A program made the translations under genes and the position numbers. DNA of 34,683 nt, taken from assembly GCA_964599285.1 (NCBI GenBank), contig CAZREI010000011.1, positions 1-34,683 on the forward strand. Direction: 5' to 3'. Below are positions 6,644 through 15,308 of the stretch, piece after piece (positions within the stretch are counted from its first letter, which is position 1; every line of letters begins with the position of its first letter). This stretch comes from VGLO01 sp964599285 (GTDB taxonomy: Bacteria > Patescibacteriota > Minisyncoccia > Minisyncoccales > Staskawiczbacteraceae). Under the pieces are notes generated by a model. It worked only from the letters and a program-made list of their open reading frames with translations, ran no database searches and was not told the DNA's origin.

Positions 6644-6946
6644 TTACAATTTTTCGTCCGCAAACTTTTTAATTACTTGTCCCCTATACTTCAATATCTC
6701 AAGCTCCTTTTTAAGTTCCGCATTTCGATTTTCTTCCATCATTGCTATGTTTTCCAACGCAATAATGGAATATTTTACATCTTCCCTTAAGTCCTCTTTT
6801 AAATCTTCCAATTCATAAAATTTCTTTTCCACTTTAAGTTTCGCCACCAGCATCTTCAATTCCTCATCAGAAACTTTTATCTCTTCCCCTACTTTAGCCA
6901 TCTGATTCTTTACCTCGTTGATCAATTGTTGTTTCATATTTTTCAT
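6644..6946 (-). CDS. Small coiled-coil protein
   Basis: This 100-residue protein is almost entirely charged helix (KEDL, EELK and ENRNAELKKELEIL repeats), with heptad spacing of Leu/Ile typical of a coiled coil. No transmembrane segment is seen. It is first of a tight three-gene run with the two unrecognised genes downstream. ATG at 6946 or at 6937 (MKQQLINEV) are both possible starts. Confidence 0.6.
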   Translation of the reverse strand: MKNMKQQLINEVKNQMAKVGEEIKVSDEELKMLVAKLKVEKKFYELEDLKEDLREDVKYSIIALENIAMMEENRNAELKKELEILKYRGQVIKKFADEKL

Positions 6947-7040
6947 AAATTTTAGTGAAAATTATTTATTATAGGCACGTCAAGGGTGTGTACAATTTGT
7001 CCATACCCTTTACTAAGCTCGGCGTTTGCTAAAATAATTT

Positions 7041-7664
7041 TTATTGTTGAAATTTTTCGGGAAGAAAATAATACAATGGAATTAGCACAAAAATAGCCAG
7101 CGAAATATACGGACTCACAAATGCCAGCACTACCGACAATCCGTACGAAACAACACCCAATAATGCGCGTTTGTACTGTCGCTTTCGAGCCGCCATTGAA
7201 ACTGACGCTGGCAATAAATCTCCATGAAAAAATACATGTTTTAACATTAACATAAAAGCAGTGCCTCCCATAAAAAGTACAAAGCCATACAACGCCACCA
7301 CCAGCGAAATGGTTGGGTAATCCCCCAAAAACGCCGTCACAAACGGCACGACCGCCAGCCAAAATAGCAAATGATTATTGTGCCACAACAATCCGTTATC
7401 AGCCTTTTCAATAGGGTGGAAAAAGTGATAATGGTTGACCCAAAAAATCGCCACCGTCACAAAGCTTATCAAAAACGTAGCCAACTTTGGCAAAATCGGA
7501 ACAATTGCCTGCCACGCACCCGCATTGGTAAATATTGCAATTTGAGGCACATGAAGTTCCAAAATTAAAATAGTAACAATAATCGCCACCACCGCATCGG
7601 AAAAAGCCTCGATTCGTCCAGTCCCCTCCAAAGTCTGCCCGTGCTGTTTTTTGCTAATTAACAT
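7041..7664 (-). CDS. TMEM175-family potassium channel (DUF1211)
   Basis: This 207-residue membrane protein begins with the family signature RIEAFSDAVVAIIVTILILEL (residues 17-37), in which R..FSD at the start of helix 1 defines TMEM175-type channels. About six hydrophobic segments follow: LATFLISFVTVAIFW with the conserved NHYH just after it, LFWLAVVPFVTAFLG, VVALYGFVLFMGGTAF, ALLGVVSYGLSVVLAF and ISLAIFVLIPLYYFL. Bacterial members conduct K+ through a tetrameric or dimeric pore. No RBS is obvious. It is separated by about 90 bases from the coiled-coil gene. Confidence 0.85.
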   Translation of the reverse strand: MLISKKQHGQTLEGTGRIEAFSDAVVAIIVTILILELHVPQIAIFTNAGAWQAIVPILPKLATFLISFVTVAIFWVNHYHFFHPIEKADNGLLWHNNHLLFWLAVVPFVTAFLGDYPTISLVVALYGFVLFMGGTAFMLMLKHVFFHGDLLPASVSMAARKRQYKRALLGVVSYGLSVVLAFVSPYISLAIFVLIPLYYFLPEKFQQ

Positions 7665-7810
7665 GTTCTTTGTTTTCAGATTAATTTACCTCATCAAAGG
7701 ACCTGGGCATTCAAAAAATCCTTATTTGTATGCCCCGCCCACCGCCACCGCAACCATTACCGTTGTGCCATATATTTTTTCTATTATTATATTATGTGAA
7801 ACTCATAATA

Positions 7811-7841
7811 CCAAAAAATCACCTAAAAGGCGATTTTTTTA
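7811..7841 (-). terminator. Terminator of the GHKL-TIR-RipA cassette
   Basis: AAAAAATCACC (7813-7823) pairs with GGCGATTTTTTT (7829-7840) with one mismatch. Both strands end in a T-run, so it may work bidirectionally. It closes the three-gene cassette and separates it from the TMEM175 gene. Confidence 0.65.
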
Positions 7842-7910
7842 CTAGACTGATGCTGGGCTAACGCCATTAGAACGGATTTACTATACAATATTTTGTAAAT
7901 TAAAATTCGA

Positions 7911-8447
7911 CTATTTTAGAATACAGAAGAAAGAAAGAAGAATTTCTCTCCAAGGCAAGACAGATATTAAAAATATAATATAAATTCCAATAAAGATCTT
8001 GGGTACAATAAGTTCAATGTGGCTAAAAGGCCAATAAACTCTTCTATCTTTGCCCCGACCAACAATTTCCCATTCTGTATCATATAAAGCTAATGGCAAA
8101 CGTTCTTCTATTGAGTGAATTATTTTAAATTTACCACTATTTAGTCCTTTATATGAATAAATAATTCGGTACCATAAATAACATATAATGCTTCCTGCTA
8201 CTGAAGCTAAACCAAGCATATAAATAGAATCACCTGGAGTTGTTTTAGTTACTATAAATCCGAGCAAAGTAACTAGTACAGTATTTAATCCCAAAAAGAA
8301 TTCGTTGGTTTTTTGTCTTCGGTCACTTATTTTCTCTGCAGCATTAACATAAATCTTATACTGCTCTAAAAGATGTTCGATATATTTATCACCATATTTA
8401 TCGCTTGCTGAAACAAAAAGCATTTTTTCAATTTTGTCTTTTTCCAT
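7911..8447 (-). CDS. RipA/SLATT-like two-helix membrane protein, candidate defence effector
   Basis: This 178-residue protein has an N-terminal helix with EQYKIYVNAAEKISDRRQKTNEFFLGLNT, the pattern I associate with RipA-family octameric membrane proteins and the related SLATT 2-TM proteins. Two adjacent membrane helices follow (TVLVTLLGFIVTK and MLGLASVAGSIICYLWYR), and a third hydrophobic stretch lies at the C-terminus (IFIGIYIIFLISVLPW). SLATT-type proteins are proposed pore-forming effectors in nucleotide-signalling defence systems. I chose the ATG at 8447 because it follows the TIR stop codon by 4 bases; an alternative ATG at 8483 would overlap the TIR gene. The family call is by pattern only. 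Confidence 0.6.
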   Translation of the reverse strand: MEKDKIEKMLFVSASDKYGDKYIEHLLEQYKIYVNAAEKISDRRQKTNEFFLGLNTVLVTLLGFIVTKTTPGDSIYMLGLASVAGSIICYLWYRIIYSYKGLNSGKFKIIHSIEERLPLALYDTEWEIVGRGKDRRVYWPFSHIELIVPKIFIGIYIIFLISVLPWREILLSFFCILK

Positions 8448-8451
8448 ATTA

Positions 8452-8862
8452 TTAAGAAGCAAGTTCACGAATTCCGTCCACAATGGAACCCGTACTCCAA
8501 CTTACGATTTTATCAGCAGCATTTTTTACAACAATAGATGTTTTTTCGCTAGCGAAGGGCTCGATGGCAAGTATAGGTTTAGGTGTGGTAAATTCTTTAG
8601 CAATTTTAATTTCTTTGTTTATCCACGCACTATAACTTGAGTAAACACCGGCGAGTATAATAATAACATCACAAAATCGCATCTGATTTTGAATTGCCAA
8701 TGACAATGCTGTGGCATTGGGGACATTATGAATTGGATCATCTTTTGGAACAGAGTAATCCTTAAAGTTAAATCGCGGGTCGTTATTAAGCATTTTAATA
8801 AGTTTTTCGTAATTATCACTATAAGCCCAAGAATGACTAATAAATATACTATATTGTTTCAT
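8452..8862 (-). CDS. ThsB-like TIR domain protein (MTH538/DUF1863 type)
   Basis: This 136-residue single-domain protein starts with YSIFISHSWAYSDNYEKLIKML, followed by FKDYSVPKDDPIH, FCDVIIILAGVY and SAWINKEIKIAKEF. This is the TIR-like fold of Thoeris ThsB and MTH538. The Glu of INKEI lies where ThsB-type TIRs carry their catalytic acid. In Thoeris this domain senses infection and makes a cyclic ADP-ribose-type signal. No ThsA (SIR2/SLOG) is nearby; the partners here are a GHKL ATPase (15 bases upstream) and a RipA/SLATT-like membrane protein (4 bases downstream). Confidence 0.75.
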   Translation of the reverse strand: MKQYSIFISHSWAYSDNYEKLIKMLNNDPRFNFKDYSVPKDDPIHNVPNATALSLAIQNQMRFCDVIIILAGVYSSYSAWINKEIKIAKEFTTPKPILAIEPFASEKTSIVVKNAADKIVSWSTGSIVDGIRELAS

Positions 8863-8877
8863 GTTTTTACGTAAGAT

Positions 8878-10518
8878 TTAATTATTACTATGTTTTTCCT
8901 CAATATTTTTTATCTTTGCAATACTCTCTTCATATTCCTTTTTTAATCGTTCAGCAATCTTTTTTTCTTTATCGACCTCATCAAGCTCTAATGCAATTTC
9001 AGAACTAGTTTTTAGAATCAAATCTCTAATTTTAATAATTTCTTCTGGTGATCTTTTATTTCTTTCAACCATGACCTCTGCTATTGATTCTGCAATATTC
9101 CACACCGCATAAAACACATTATCCTTACTACTTCCAAAACTTGGAAAAGCGATATTGGTAAAGATATGAATTCCCGTTTCTTCGTTAACATCTTTATCCT
9201 TTAAGACATCATCGGTTTTTAAGTCAACAAAACTGTGATCAACCTTAAATTTTTTCCCATCTATCATAACATAGTAGGTCTTACGAACTTGATTTTTCTT
9301 AGGTTTCCTATTTTGTTCGTCTTTTGACACTCGCTCTTCCTCAACCGTTACAACATCTCTCTGATCTCGTTTTTCTATTTCTAAATCCGCCAAACCATTA
9401 CCTTCTCCATTTTTAGCTTTAACTTTTTCTTTTAAATCTGGAAAGGCATACTCCTTAAGTTGAGGAATTTTTTTAATCGCCTTCATAATATTATCCCTTT
9501 GCATTTCTACTTTATCTAAAATACCTTGATCAATTTGCGTTTTACGTTCAGAAGTTTTCGCATCACGTACAATATCTCTCATAAATTGCCAAAATATTCC
9601 TCCCTCTTGAGTAATTTCTTTGTAAAGCGGTGATTCTTCAATGAATTCGCGTTTATTATGAGTAACCGGAACATGATCGAGATGGATTTCTCCAACTATT
9701 TGTCGAGCTTCAGGGTGAGGGTGAAAGCCTAATTTTGCATATTGCATGATTAGACGCCCACGGCGAAAAACACGAAACCCATATTCGCCCTTATTCGAGC
9801 CTCTTTTTAACAAGCCTCTCCAACCGTAAACCTCATTTCCACTTTCAAGTTTTTTACTAAAAGGCTCCCTCCCATCTGGTGCGTGATATTCTATTTTTAA
9901 ATCAAGGGGTTCTGGTTCGCATAATCCTTTATTCACTTTAATCTTTACTTCACCGTTTTCTATAAATGGCGCAAAACGCGTAGCAAGATCTTTTCTAATG
10001 TTACCGGGTAAATTTGGATAAATGCTAAAACGTAAATTATTAATTCGAATTGTTGTATTTGACTTATCCTTAGGAACACCTTCTTTAATCTTCATTTCAT
10101 GTTTAGTCCAATCACCGCTTTTTAACCACTTTTCTTCGTCGTACTCTAAAATATACTCTCTGTCGCTTCCTTTTTGCGTTGTGAAAATCTGAAAATTTTT
10201 ACCTAAACTAGTAGCGGCTGTTTTGAGACCGAGACCAAACTCCCCAAGTTTATTTTTTTTAATAGATTGGGCAAGTTTAATGCTGTCAGCGGCAACTTCC
10301 TCGCTCATACCAATACCATCATCAGAAACTTCAACTAAACCATTTTTATTATCAAAAAGTATTTCAACTGTTAGAACTTTATCGCTTTCGCGGGCATCAA
10401 TTGAATTATCAACTAATTCAGATATAGCTTGACTCACTGAATATCCAGTTTGCCCAAGCTTTGGCATTAAACTTCTGTGAGGAAGTATGTTTATTTCTTT
10501 TGTTATAATTTTTGTCAT
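8878..10518 (-). CDS. MORC-like GHKL (HSP90-type) ATPase, candidate defence sensor
   Basis: The 546-residue protein has all GHKL ATP-binding motifs: N-box SELVDNSIDA (residues 34-43), G1 DDGIGM (about 65-70) and G2 GEFGLGLKTAATSLG (about 92-106). The next segment (about 140-330) resembles the S5-type transducer domain that follows the ATPase in MORC, MutL and Hsp90, including the RRGRLIMQYAKLG region. The C-terminal third is charged and ends in a coiled coil (EVDKEKKIAERLKKEYEESI). Prokaryotic MORC-like ATPases often occur in restriction or defence loci. It is first in a three-gene operon with a clear promoter at 10559-10588. Confidence 0.8.
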   Translation of the reverse strand: MTKIITKEINILPHRSLMPKLGQTGYSVSQAISELVDNSIDARESDKVLTVEILFDNKNGLVEVSDDGIGMSEEVAADSIKLAQSIKKNKLGEFGLGLKTAATSLGKNFQIFTTQKGSDREYILEYDEEKWLKSGDWTKHEMKIKEGVPKDKSNTTIRINNLRFSIYPNLPGNIRKDLATRFAPFIENGEVKIKVNKGLCEPEPLDLKIEYHAPDGREPFSKKLESGNEVYGWRGLLKRGSNKGEYGFRVFRRGRLIMQYAKLGFHPHPEARQIVGEIHLDHVPVTHNKREFIEESPLYKEITQEGGIFWQFMRDIVRDAKTSERKTQIDQGILDKVEMQRDNIMKAIKKIPQLKEYAFPDLKEKVKAKNGEGNGLADLEIEKRDQRDVVTVEEERVSKDEQNRKPKKNQVRKTYYVMIDGKKFKVDHSFVDLKTDDVLKDKDVNEETGIHIFTNIAFPSFGSSKDNVFYAVWNIAESIAEVMVERNKRSPEEIIKIRDLILKTSSEIALELDEVDKEKKIAERLKKEYEESIAKIKNIEEKHSNN

Positions 10519-10558
10519 GTTTTAATTTTTATAGTTACTTTTCAAAACTTATATTGTG

Positions 10559-10588
10559 ATCTTAACTTAATTTATATAACCATGTCAA
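10559..10588 (-). promoter_or_regulatory. Sigma-70-type promoter of the GHKL-TIR-RipA cassette
   Basis: TTGACA (10583-10588) and TAAGAT (10559-10564), read on the minus strand, are separated by 18 bases. Transcription would start near 10552, about 34 bases before the GHKL ATPase start codon. Confidence 0.65.
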
Positions 10589-10599
10589 TACCTTCATCA

Positions 10600-10624
10600 A
10601 AAAATCCGGCATAACCGGATTTTT
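10600..10624 (-). terminator. Bidirectional terminator
   Basis: AAAAATCCGG (10600-10609) pairs with CCGGATTTTT (10615-10624) around CATAA. It follows the 41-residue ORF and insulates the defence-like cassette from upstream transcription. Confidence 0.7.
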
Positions 10625-10629
10625 ACGAC

Positions 10630-10755
10630 TCAAATACTTCCAGAAACTTTTTGAGATGAAATGTTAGTGGGCCCCACACCTACTTTCCTTTCCATCATAA
10701 TTTTCCAGCCTTGCCTTTTCATTTGATCGTAGAGTTTTTCGATTATTACACTCAT
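10630..10755 (-). CDS. 41-residue ORF resembling the C-terminus of the HAD phosphatase
   Basis: The ORF begins MSVIIEKLYDQMKRQGWKIM and is preceded by AAGGAATAG, a reasonable Shine-Dalgarno five bases before ATG at 10755. Its residues 6-24 (EKLYDQMKRQGWKIMMERK) closely match the tail of the HAD protein encoded at 14613-15296 (KKLYDQAKKEGWKIVVERK). No catalytic HAD motif is present. It is either a 3' fragment left after duplication or deletion of a HAD gene, or a small gene captured from it. A terminator follows immediately. Confidence 0.45.
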   Translation of the reverse strand: MSVIIEKLYDQMKRQGWKIMMERKVGVGPTNISSQKVSGSI

Positions 10756-10793
10756 TCTATTCCTTAAAATGAACATTTTCAATGCTTCTTATG

Positions 10794-10825
10794 CCCGAAA
10801 ATCTGCTTTTTGGCAGATTTTCGGG
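10794..10825 (-). terminator. Hairpin after the lipase gene
   Basis: A perfect 13-bp stem CCCGAAAATCTGC/GCAGATTTTCGGG has a 6-base loop and lies about 30 bases past the lipase stop. The T-run is weak on the minus strand. Confidence 0.5.
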
Positions 10826-10854
10826 TTTGCTTTGTATTTTTATTGAGCTTTGGT

Positions 10855-13800
10855 TTACTCTGCTTTTTTGATGGCGAAGGTTATTTCTTTTTTTGCTTCC
10901 CTGTTGCCGGCTTTGTCTATGCTTAGAAATTCTATTTTGTGACTGCCCTCTTTTTCAACAACGATTGTGGCACTATTACCTGCCATTTTTACAACACCGG
11001 TGCTATCCAAATTATACGCAACATTTAAAATGCCTGACGTTTCGTTTTCGTGGCCTTGTATTACCGCATCTTGAGCGCTGATGGTAATGGTCGCATCTTT
11101 TTTGTACTGGCCTTTCCACTGGCCTTCGTTATAGGTTTTTCCGCTGATTGTTGCGGTGGACATTGGCGGCGCGACATCCTGGGACTGCTGGCCATTAATG
11201 GTTGACGATGGCAAAATGGTTTGGCTGACGCCTCCCGGAGTTTGCAAAATTGTCAGCGTGGTTTGGGTGCCTAAATTTACTTGCCCTGTAAGATCAGTTG
11301 TTACTGGTAAATCGGAAAATACTTCGGTACCAGCCACTTGGCTTGCGGCAATAGTTTGACTGGTGATGGTGTAGGTGCCAGCGCCCGTGCCTTGCAATTG
11401 AATGTTGTAGGTTTGGCCGGCATCAGTTGGCAGGTACAAAAATTTATGCCTGTCCGCCGAAGCTCCAGCGGAGGAGGAATCGCCAAAGATTTCAAAATTG
11501 CCGTTGGGAATTTCGTTTAGAACACTGCCATCGGGCGCGTTGCCCAAGCGATTGCCGTTTTGATCAGTCACCAAAATGTTGACCGGACTAAAAACAGAAA
11601 TGGCTTTTCCGTTCAGGCCACATTGGGTAAAATCCTGGGTGATAGCTCTTGGGTCAACACTAAGATTACTGCCAGAAATCAAGTTGACAATTTGCTGGCG
11701 ACTTGCGTCTTGGCTCAACATTTTGCTGTGTGCGCCGGTCAGAGAATAAAATTTGTGGCTCGGGTCAATGGGCAAATTGGTGGCGCTTTCAATGGGAACC
11801 GTGTTGTCGCCATCTTTAAAACTTTGGATGCGATAGCCGGTTACGACAGTTCCCAAGTCGCTGGTCTGGCGATTTTCCACCATTTTATCAACGGTGCCGG
11901 TTTTGCAGCCGTCAATGGCATACAGGTCAACGCCGGCGGTTCGCAAATCAAAATTGTCAAAATCCGCAGTGTGCAAATTTTGGGCATTGGTCATGGCTTG
12001 GTTGTTTAAGCCGTGGTCTCCGGTGATGTAACTTTCAAATTCCGGGTAGGTCAAATCTTTTTGCGTGGTGGTAAAGTTGCTCTGGTCAACAACTTTTATG
12101 AAACTGCCCTTGGTGTCGTAATATCGTTGGCTCGGAAGCAAATCATACGTTGCCGGCATATTTTCGGAAATCTTTTTTATTTCGGCTTCAGATAAGCCAA
12201 ACCCGGCAAAAGAAATATCAAAGCTGTCGCCTTGCAAAAGCGTCTTGACCGATTTTACCGCGCCGGTGCTTGGCACTCCCACAAAAACCGCCTTACCGAT
12301 GTGGTTGTCGGTTAAGTGATTTGCCGCGTACTGTTTTACAATCAGGCCACCTAAACTATGGGCGACCACGTCAACTTTGCTGGCACCAGTTTGCTGCAAG
12401 ATTTGAGCAATTTTTTGTTGCAACAAATCAGCGTTGGTTCTGCCATCCGGATATTTTCCCGAAACTCCATACCGCCAATCGTAGGGAAAGGTAAAGAGAG
12501 TTTGGTTTTCGACGTAGCCTTGGTTTTTGAATTCGTTGATCAGGCCGCCTGTATAATCGTGATTAAATTTCGAAGTAATGACATCAGAAGTGAAAATCGA
12601 AGAATTACTTGAGGTCAAGTCTTTATTGAATGCAAGCGGATCCATGAAACTATCAGTGCTATCTAAAACCATTCTCGGGACATCCGCCCACAGCAATGTA
12701 TCATTCTGTTTTAACTCCGTTCCCATCAACCCCGGTACAATCAAAACAGGCGTTTTCGGTATCATACTTTCTTGGAAAGTATCAAAATACAGTGTGGCTC
12801 CTGATGTGTTATTGCCTCCCAGGACTACCGAATTAACGCCACCGGAATCCCAAGCAGTAAAAGATGGCACATATTCCGTCCAAACTCCTCCATCTACACT
12901 ATACCTTCCCGTATGGTCAATACTACGCCACTGCATCTGAACATAATGCCACACGTTAGCTGTGTCAACCATGTTGGGAGTAGTGCCATAACTTCCATTT
13001 AAATAAGCTACATATCCGGGCTGTGATTGGTTAATATTGACTCCAAAAAAAATCCTCGTTCCATTTCCGATAAATATGAATCCTCCCGAATGAGCAGTAT
13101 CGGTTGCCTTAAAATAAAAAGTCATCGTTCCATCATTTACTTCGGCCCCGGTCTTATAGATTAAGGAACCATTGTCGGTGGGACCCGTTACTGCCAATGC
13201 CCCAGCTCCTTCATTGGTTACCAATGACTCTACACTGTAGGTAGCCAAAGGTGTATATCCTGGATAATTTGTCCAGCCTCCCTGACCCACCAAACCGCCG
13301 CCACTGTAACTGTTAAAATCATCAACAAACGGAATGGTAGATGGATTTTCTTGTATCGCATCAACATAACCAGCGCCATCAGAAAGACCGATATTAACGG
13401 TATCCAACCCTCCCGACCAATCAGCCAATCCCTTATGCCAATCGGTAAAATTTCCGTTATCAATACGGTATCTCGCTTTATGGTCAGAACTTCTCCATTC
13501 TATTTGCACCGCGTACCAGGTATCCGACCCCATGCTCTGGTTAATCGTAGCATAAGTTCCCGTATCGCCATCGTAATGATAAAAACCAAACCCCGTATAA
13601 GCCACGGCGGATATCATATCTGTTGCCCCTTCTTTTAATTTGATGACAAATACCGGATGGGTAGTTCCTCCGATAATACCTCGAACATACATCGTTATGC
13701 GGCCATCATTGGTCAGGGTTCCCGTTTTTTCTATGTTATAACTTCCGGGATATGGTTCATAGAAACTGACTGCCTTGGCACCCTCAAACACGGGAGAATC

Positions 13801-13968
13801 CACAACGCTCGTGTATCCTGAAGCGCCGGTCCATCCTCCCTGGCCACCAATAGCTCCATTGGTATAACTGTTGAAATTATCAGTAAAAATGGTCGCGGCG
13901 CTACAAAAACTGGAAAATCCGAAAAACATAGCCATCACACTAAAGCAAATTATAATTTTATTTTTCAT
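10855..13968 (-). CDS. Secreted LamG-LamG-alpha/beta-hydrolase (LCAT-like lipase/acyltransferase)
   Basis: This is a 1037-residue exported protein. The signal peptide is MKNKIIICFSVMAMFFGF then SSFCSA (residues 1-24). Two tandem concanavalin/LamG-like beta-sandwich repeats follow, each opening DxFNSY...GGQGGW or VGQGGW and ending in YRIDNGN or YSVDGG elements (about 25-215 and 216-400). The hydrolase then begins PVLIVPGLMGTEL (about 410) and carries the nucleophile elbow VAHSLGGL (about 540), like lecithin:cholesterol acyltransferase-type lipases. A beta-rich C-terminal region contains Ig-like segments (GSHKIEFLSIDKAGNREAKK). The frame extends upstream to 14049, but ATG at 13968 places the signal peptide at the N-terminus. 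It probably binds surface glycans or lipids and hydrolyses or transfers acyl chains outside the cell. Confidence 0.8.
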   Translation of the reverse strand: MKNKIIICFSVMAMFFGFSSFCSAATIFTDNFNSYTNGAIGGQGGWTGASGYTSVVDSPVFEGAKAVSFYEPYPGSYNIEKTGTLTNDGRITMYVRGIIGGTTHPVFVIKLKEGATDMISAVAYTGFGFYHYDGDTGTYATINQSMGSDTWYAVQIEWRSSDHKARYRIDNGNFTDWHKGLADWSGGLDTVNIGLSDGAGYVDAIQENPSTIPFVDDFNSYSGGGLVGQGGWTNYPGYTPLATYSVESLVTNEGAGALAVTGPTDNGSLIYKTGAEVNDGTMTFYFKATDTAHSGGFIFIGNGTRIFFGVNINQSQPGYVAYLNGSYGTTPNMVDTANVWHYVQMQWRSIDHTGRYSVDGGVWTEYVPSFTAWDSGGVNSVVLGGNNTSGATLYFDTFQESMIPKTPVLIVPGLMGTELKQNDTLLWADVPRMVLDSTDSFMDPLAFNKDLTSSNSSIFTSDVITSKFNHDYTGGLINEFKNQGYVENQTLFTFPYDWRYGVSGKYPDGRTNADLLQQKIAQILQQTGASKVDVVAHSLGGLIVKQYAANHLTDNHIGKAVFVGVPSTGAVKSVKTLLQGDSFDISFAGFGLSEAEIKKISENMPATYDLLPSQRYYDTKGSFIKVVDQSNFTTTQKDLTYPEFESYITGDHGLNNQAMTNAQNLHTADFDNFDLRTAGVDLYAIDGCKTGTVDKMVENRQTSDLGTVVTGYRIQSFKDGDNTVPIESATNLPIDPSHKFYSLTGAHSKMLSQDASRQQIVNLISGSNLSVDPRAITQDFTQCGLNGKAISVFSPVNILVTDQNGNRLGNAPDGSVLNEIPNGNFEIFGDSSSAGASADRHKFLYLPTDAGQTYNIQLQGTGAGTYTITSQTIAASQVAGTEVFSDLPVTTDLTGQVNLGTQTTLTILQTPGGVSQTILPSSTINGQQSQDVAPPMSTATISGKTYNEGQWKGQYKKDATITISAQDAVIQGHENETSGILNVAYNLDSTGVVKMAGNSATIVVEKEGSHKIEFLSIDKAGNREAKKEITFAIKKAE

Positions 13969-13988
13969 AAAAATTCGTTTTTTATTTT

Positions 13989-14330
13989 TTACCAACCTAT
14001 TTGCGCCCAGGATGTTACACAAGTAATAATAAAAATAAATAAAAGCCATAATACAATAATTCCTAATGAAAGTACTAATATTTTTTTATTTTTTCCTATA
14101 CACATTATCAATAAACCAAAAGCTCCGCATATTTCAATAAGTACAATAGATAGGAGATAAAAAGGATGGCTAAAAAAAATCTCGTAATGAAGGACAGGAG
14201 AAGATAGCCTATAAAAACTCTCTCCATTAAGAGCTCTTATGAACATTGGTGTCGTAAAAAATAGTATCTCCGGTACGAGAAACATTGCTCCGAAGATCCA
14301 CAGCCATACTTTTTGCTTTTTTGACATCAT
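13989..14330 (-). CDS. Small integral membrane protein, unrecognised
   Basis: This 113-residue protein has about four hydrophobic helices: VWLWIFGAMFLVPEILFF, FYLLSIVLIEICGAFGLLIM, and two merging at the end (ILVLSLGIIVLWLLFIFII). No family is recognised. The frame continues upstream to 14444, but those residues are encoded by the palindromic repeat at 14344-14515, so I start at the MMSK pair (14330 or 14327). It is 20 bases upstream of the lipase gene and may share its transcript. Confidence 0.6.
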   Translation of the reverse strand: MMSKKQKVWLWIFGAMFLVPEILFFTTPMFIRALNGESFYRLSSPVLHYEIFFSHPFYLLSIVLIEICGAFGLLIMCIGKNKKILVLSLGIIVLWLLFIFIITCVTSWAQIGW

Positions 14331-14343
14331 GTTTTTAAAAGTA

Positions 14344-14515
14344 TTATGACTTACGCACTTGCCGTCATTGCGAGCCGGAGACGGGGCGAATTGGTTGCGA
14401 CCAATTACGCCTCGCGTCTTGCCAGCGTGGCAATCTTTTTTCATTTTAAGATTGCTTCGGTGCTCCTCGCAATGACCAGAAGCAGAAATTTACACAGTCA
14501 AACGCGTAAGTTATA
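14344..14515. repeat. Triple-nested palindromic element, ATTGCGAG family
   Basis: The outer arms TATGACTTACGC/GCGTAAGTTATA enclose CATTGCGAG/CTCGCAATG arms, which enclose an inner stem GAGACGGGGCGAATTGGT with ACCAATTACGCCTCGCGTCT, plus GCAATC/GATTGC. The inner stem recurs at 29155-29198 with paired changes (TTGGT/ACCAA there is CGGC/GGCC). Confidence 0.75.
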
Positions 14516-14590
14516 TGTACATTAATACTATTGCTTCATACTACCACGGATAGAAAAAATAAAATACAGCTCTAACGCAACTTTAAATAA

Positions 14591-14613
14591 AAACTCGCCG
14601 ATATCGCGAGTTT
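14591..14613 (-). terminator. Terminator of the HAD gene
   Basis: AAACTCGC (14591-14598) pairs with GCGAGTTT (14606-14613); on the minus strand it is followed by TTTTATTT. It starts at the HAD stop codon. Confidence 0.6.
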
Positions 14614-15296
14614 CATAAAAAATAAATTACGTCTTTGCGTTCTACGACTATTTTCCAGCCTTCTTTTTTGGCTTGGTCGTAGAGTTTTTTGTTGGGGTTG
14701 AAACAAATCGGGTTTTCTACCCATTTTAGAAAGGCTATATCGCTTTCGGTGTCCCCCACTCCAACCGAATCCTTGAGCGTCAACACCTCCTTTTCCACGG
14801 CTCGTTTTAAAATTTTTGCTTTGTCATTAATCTCTTCCTCGTGCAACGTGGCGCCAGTAAAGGTGTTATCCAGACCCACTTCATACACTCGGCCATACAC
14901 TTTATGAAATCCCAGCTTTTTACAAAACTGATAAACTAATTCGCGGGGCGAATGGGAAATGGCCAGCAAAAAGTATCGGCGCTTTTTTAAATCCTTTATC
15001 AAGCCGCGGGTATACCGATAGACTTTGTTGTGATTGGCGTCAATAACTTTTTTTGCAATCCGTGAAAAGTCATCGTAACTGACTCCCTTAATATGCTGTT
15101 CAAAAGCTTTGACTACCGCATAGATATATTTTTCGTAAGAATCCTTGCGGCCGGCCCAATTGTCGTAAGCTTTGGCGTAGATATTTTTGGCGGTTTTTGG
15201 GAACAGCCCTTCTTTAATCAATTCTTCGGTCACTTCAATCAAAAGACTGGACCTGAAAATGGTTCCGTCGATGTCGAAAATAGCAACCCTGCGCAT
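14613..15296 (-). CDS. HAD-IB family phosphatase (SerB-like)
   Basis: This 227-residue HAD hydrolase has motif I FDIDGTIF (nucleophile and acid Asp near residues 7-9), motif II AISHSPRE (Ser), and motif IV GVGDTESDIAFLKWV. The sequence between motifs I and II is a helical cap typical of HAD-IB phosphoserine phosphatase relatives; the substrate cannot be read. The frame opens at 15329, but its first 11 residues (MYIRDYSNYNF) come from the neighbouring palindromic repeat. The same MYIRDYS precedes the sigma-like gene at 34559, so I start at MRRVAIFDIDGT. A fragment of this gene's 3' end seems to be duplicated at 10630-10755. Confidence 0.8.
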   Translation of the reverse strand: MRRVAIFDIDGTIFRSSLLIEVTEELIKEGLFPKTAKNIYAKAYDNWAGRKDSYEKYIYAVVKAFEQHIKGVSYDDFSRIAKKVIDANHNKVYRYTRGLIKDLKKRRYFLLAISHSPRELVYQFCKKLGFHKVYGRVYEVGLDNTFTGATLHEEEINDKAKILKRAVEKEVLTLKDSVGVGDTESDIAFLKWVENPICFNPNKKLYDQAKKEGWKIVVERKDVIYFL

Positions 15297-15308
15297 AAAA
15301 TTATAATT

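Noticed and set aside
6952..7362. Minus-strand open frame of 136 codons overlapping the TMEM175 gene
   Set aside because: It lies in a different frame within a clear membrane-channel gene, with unlikely composition.
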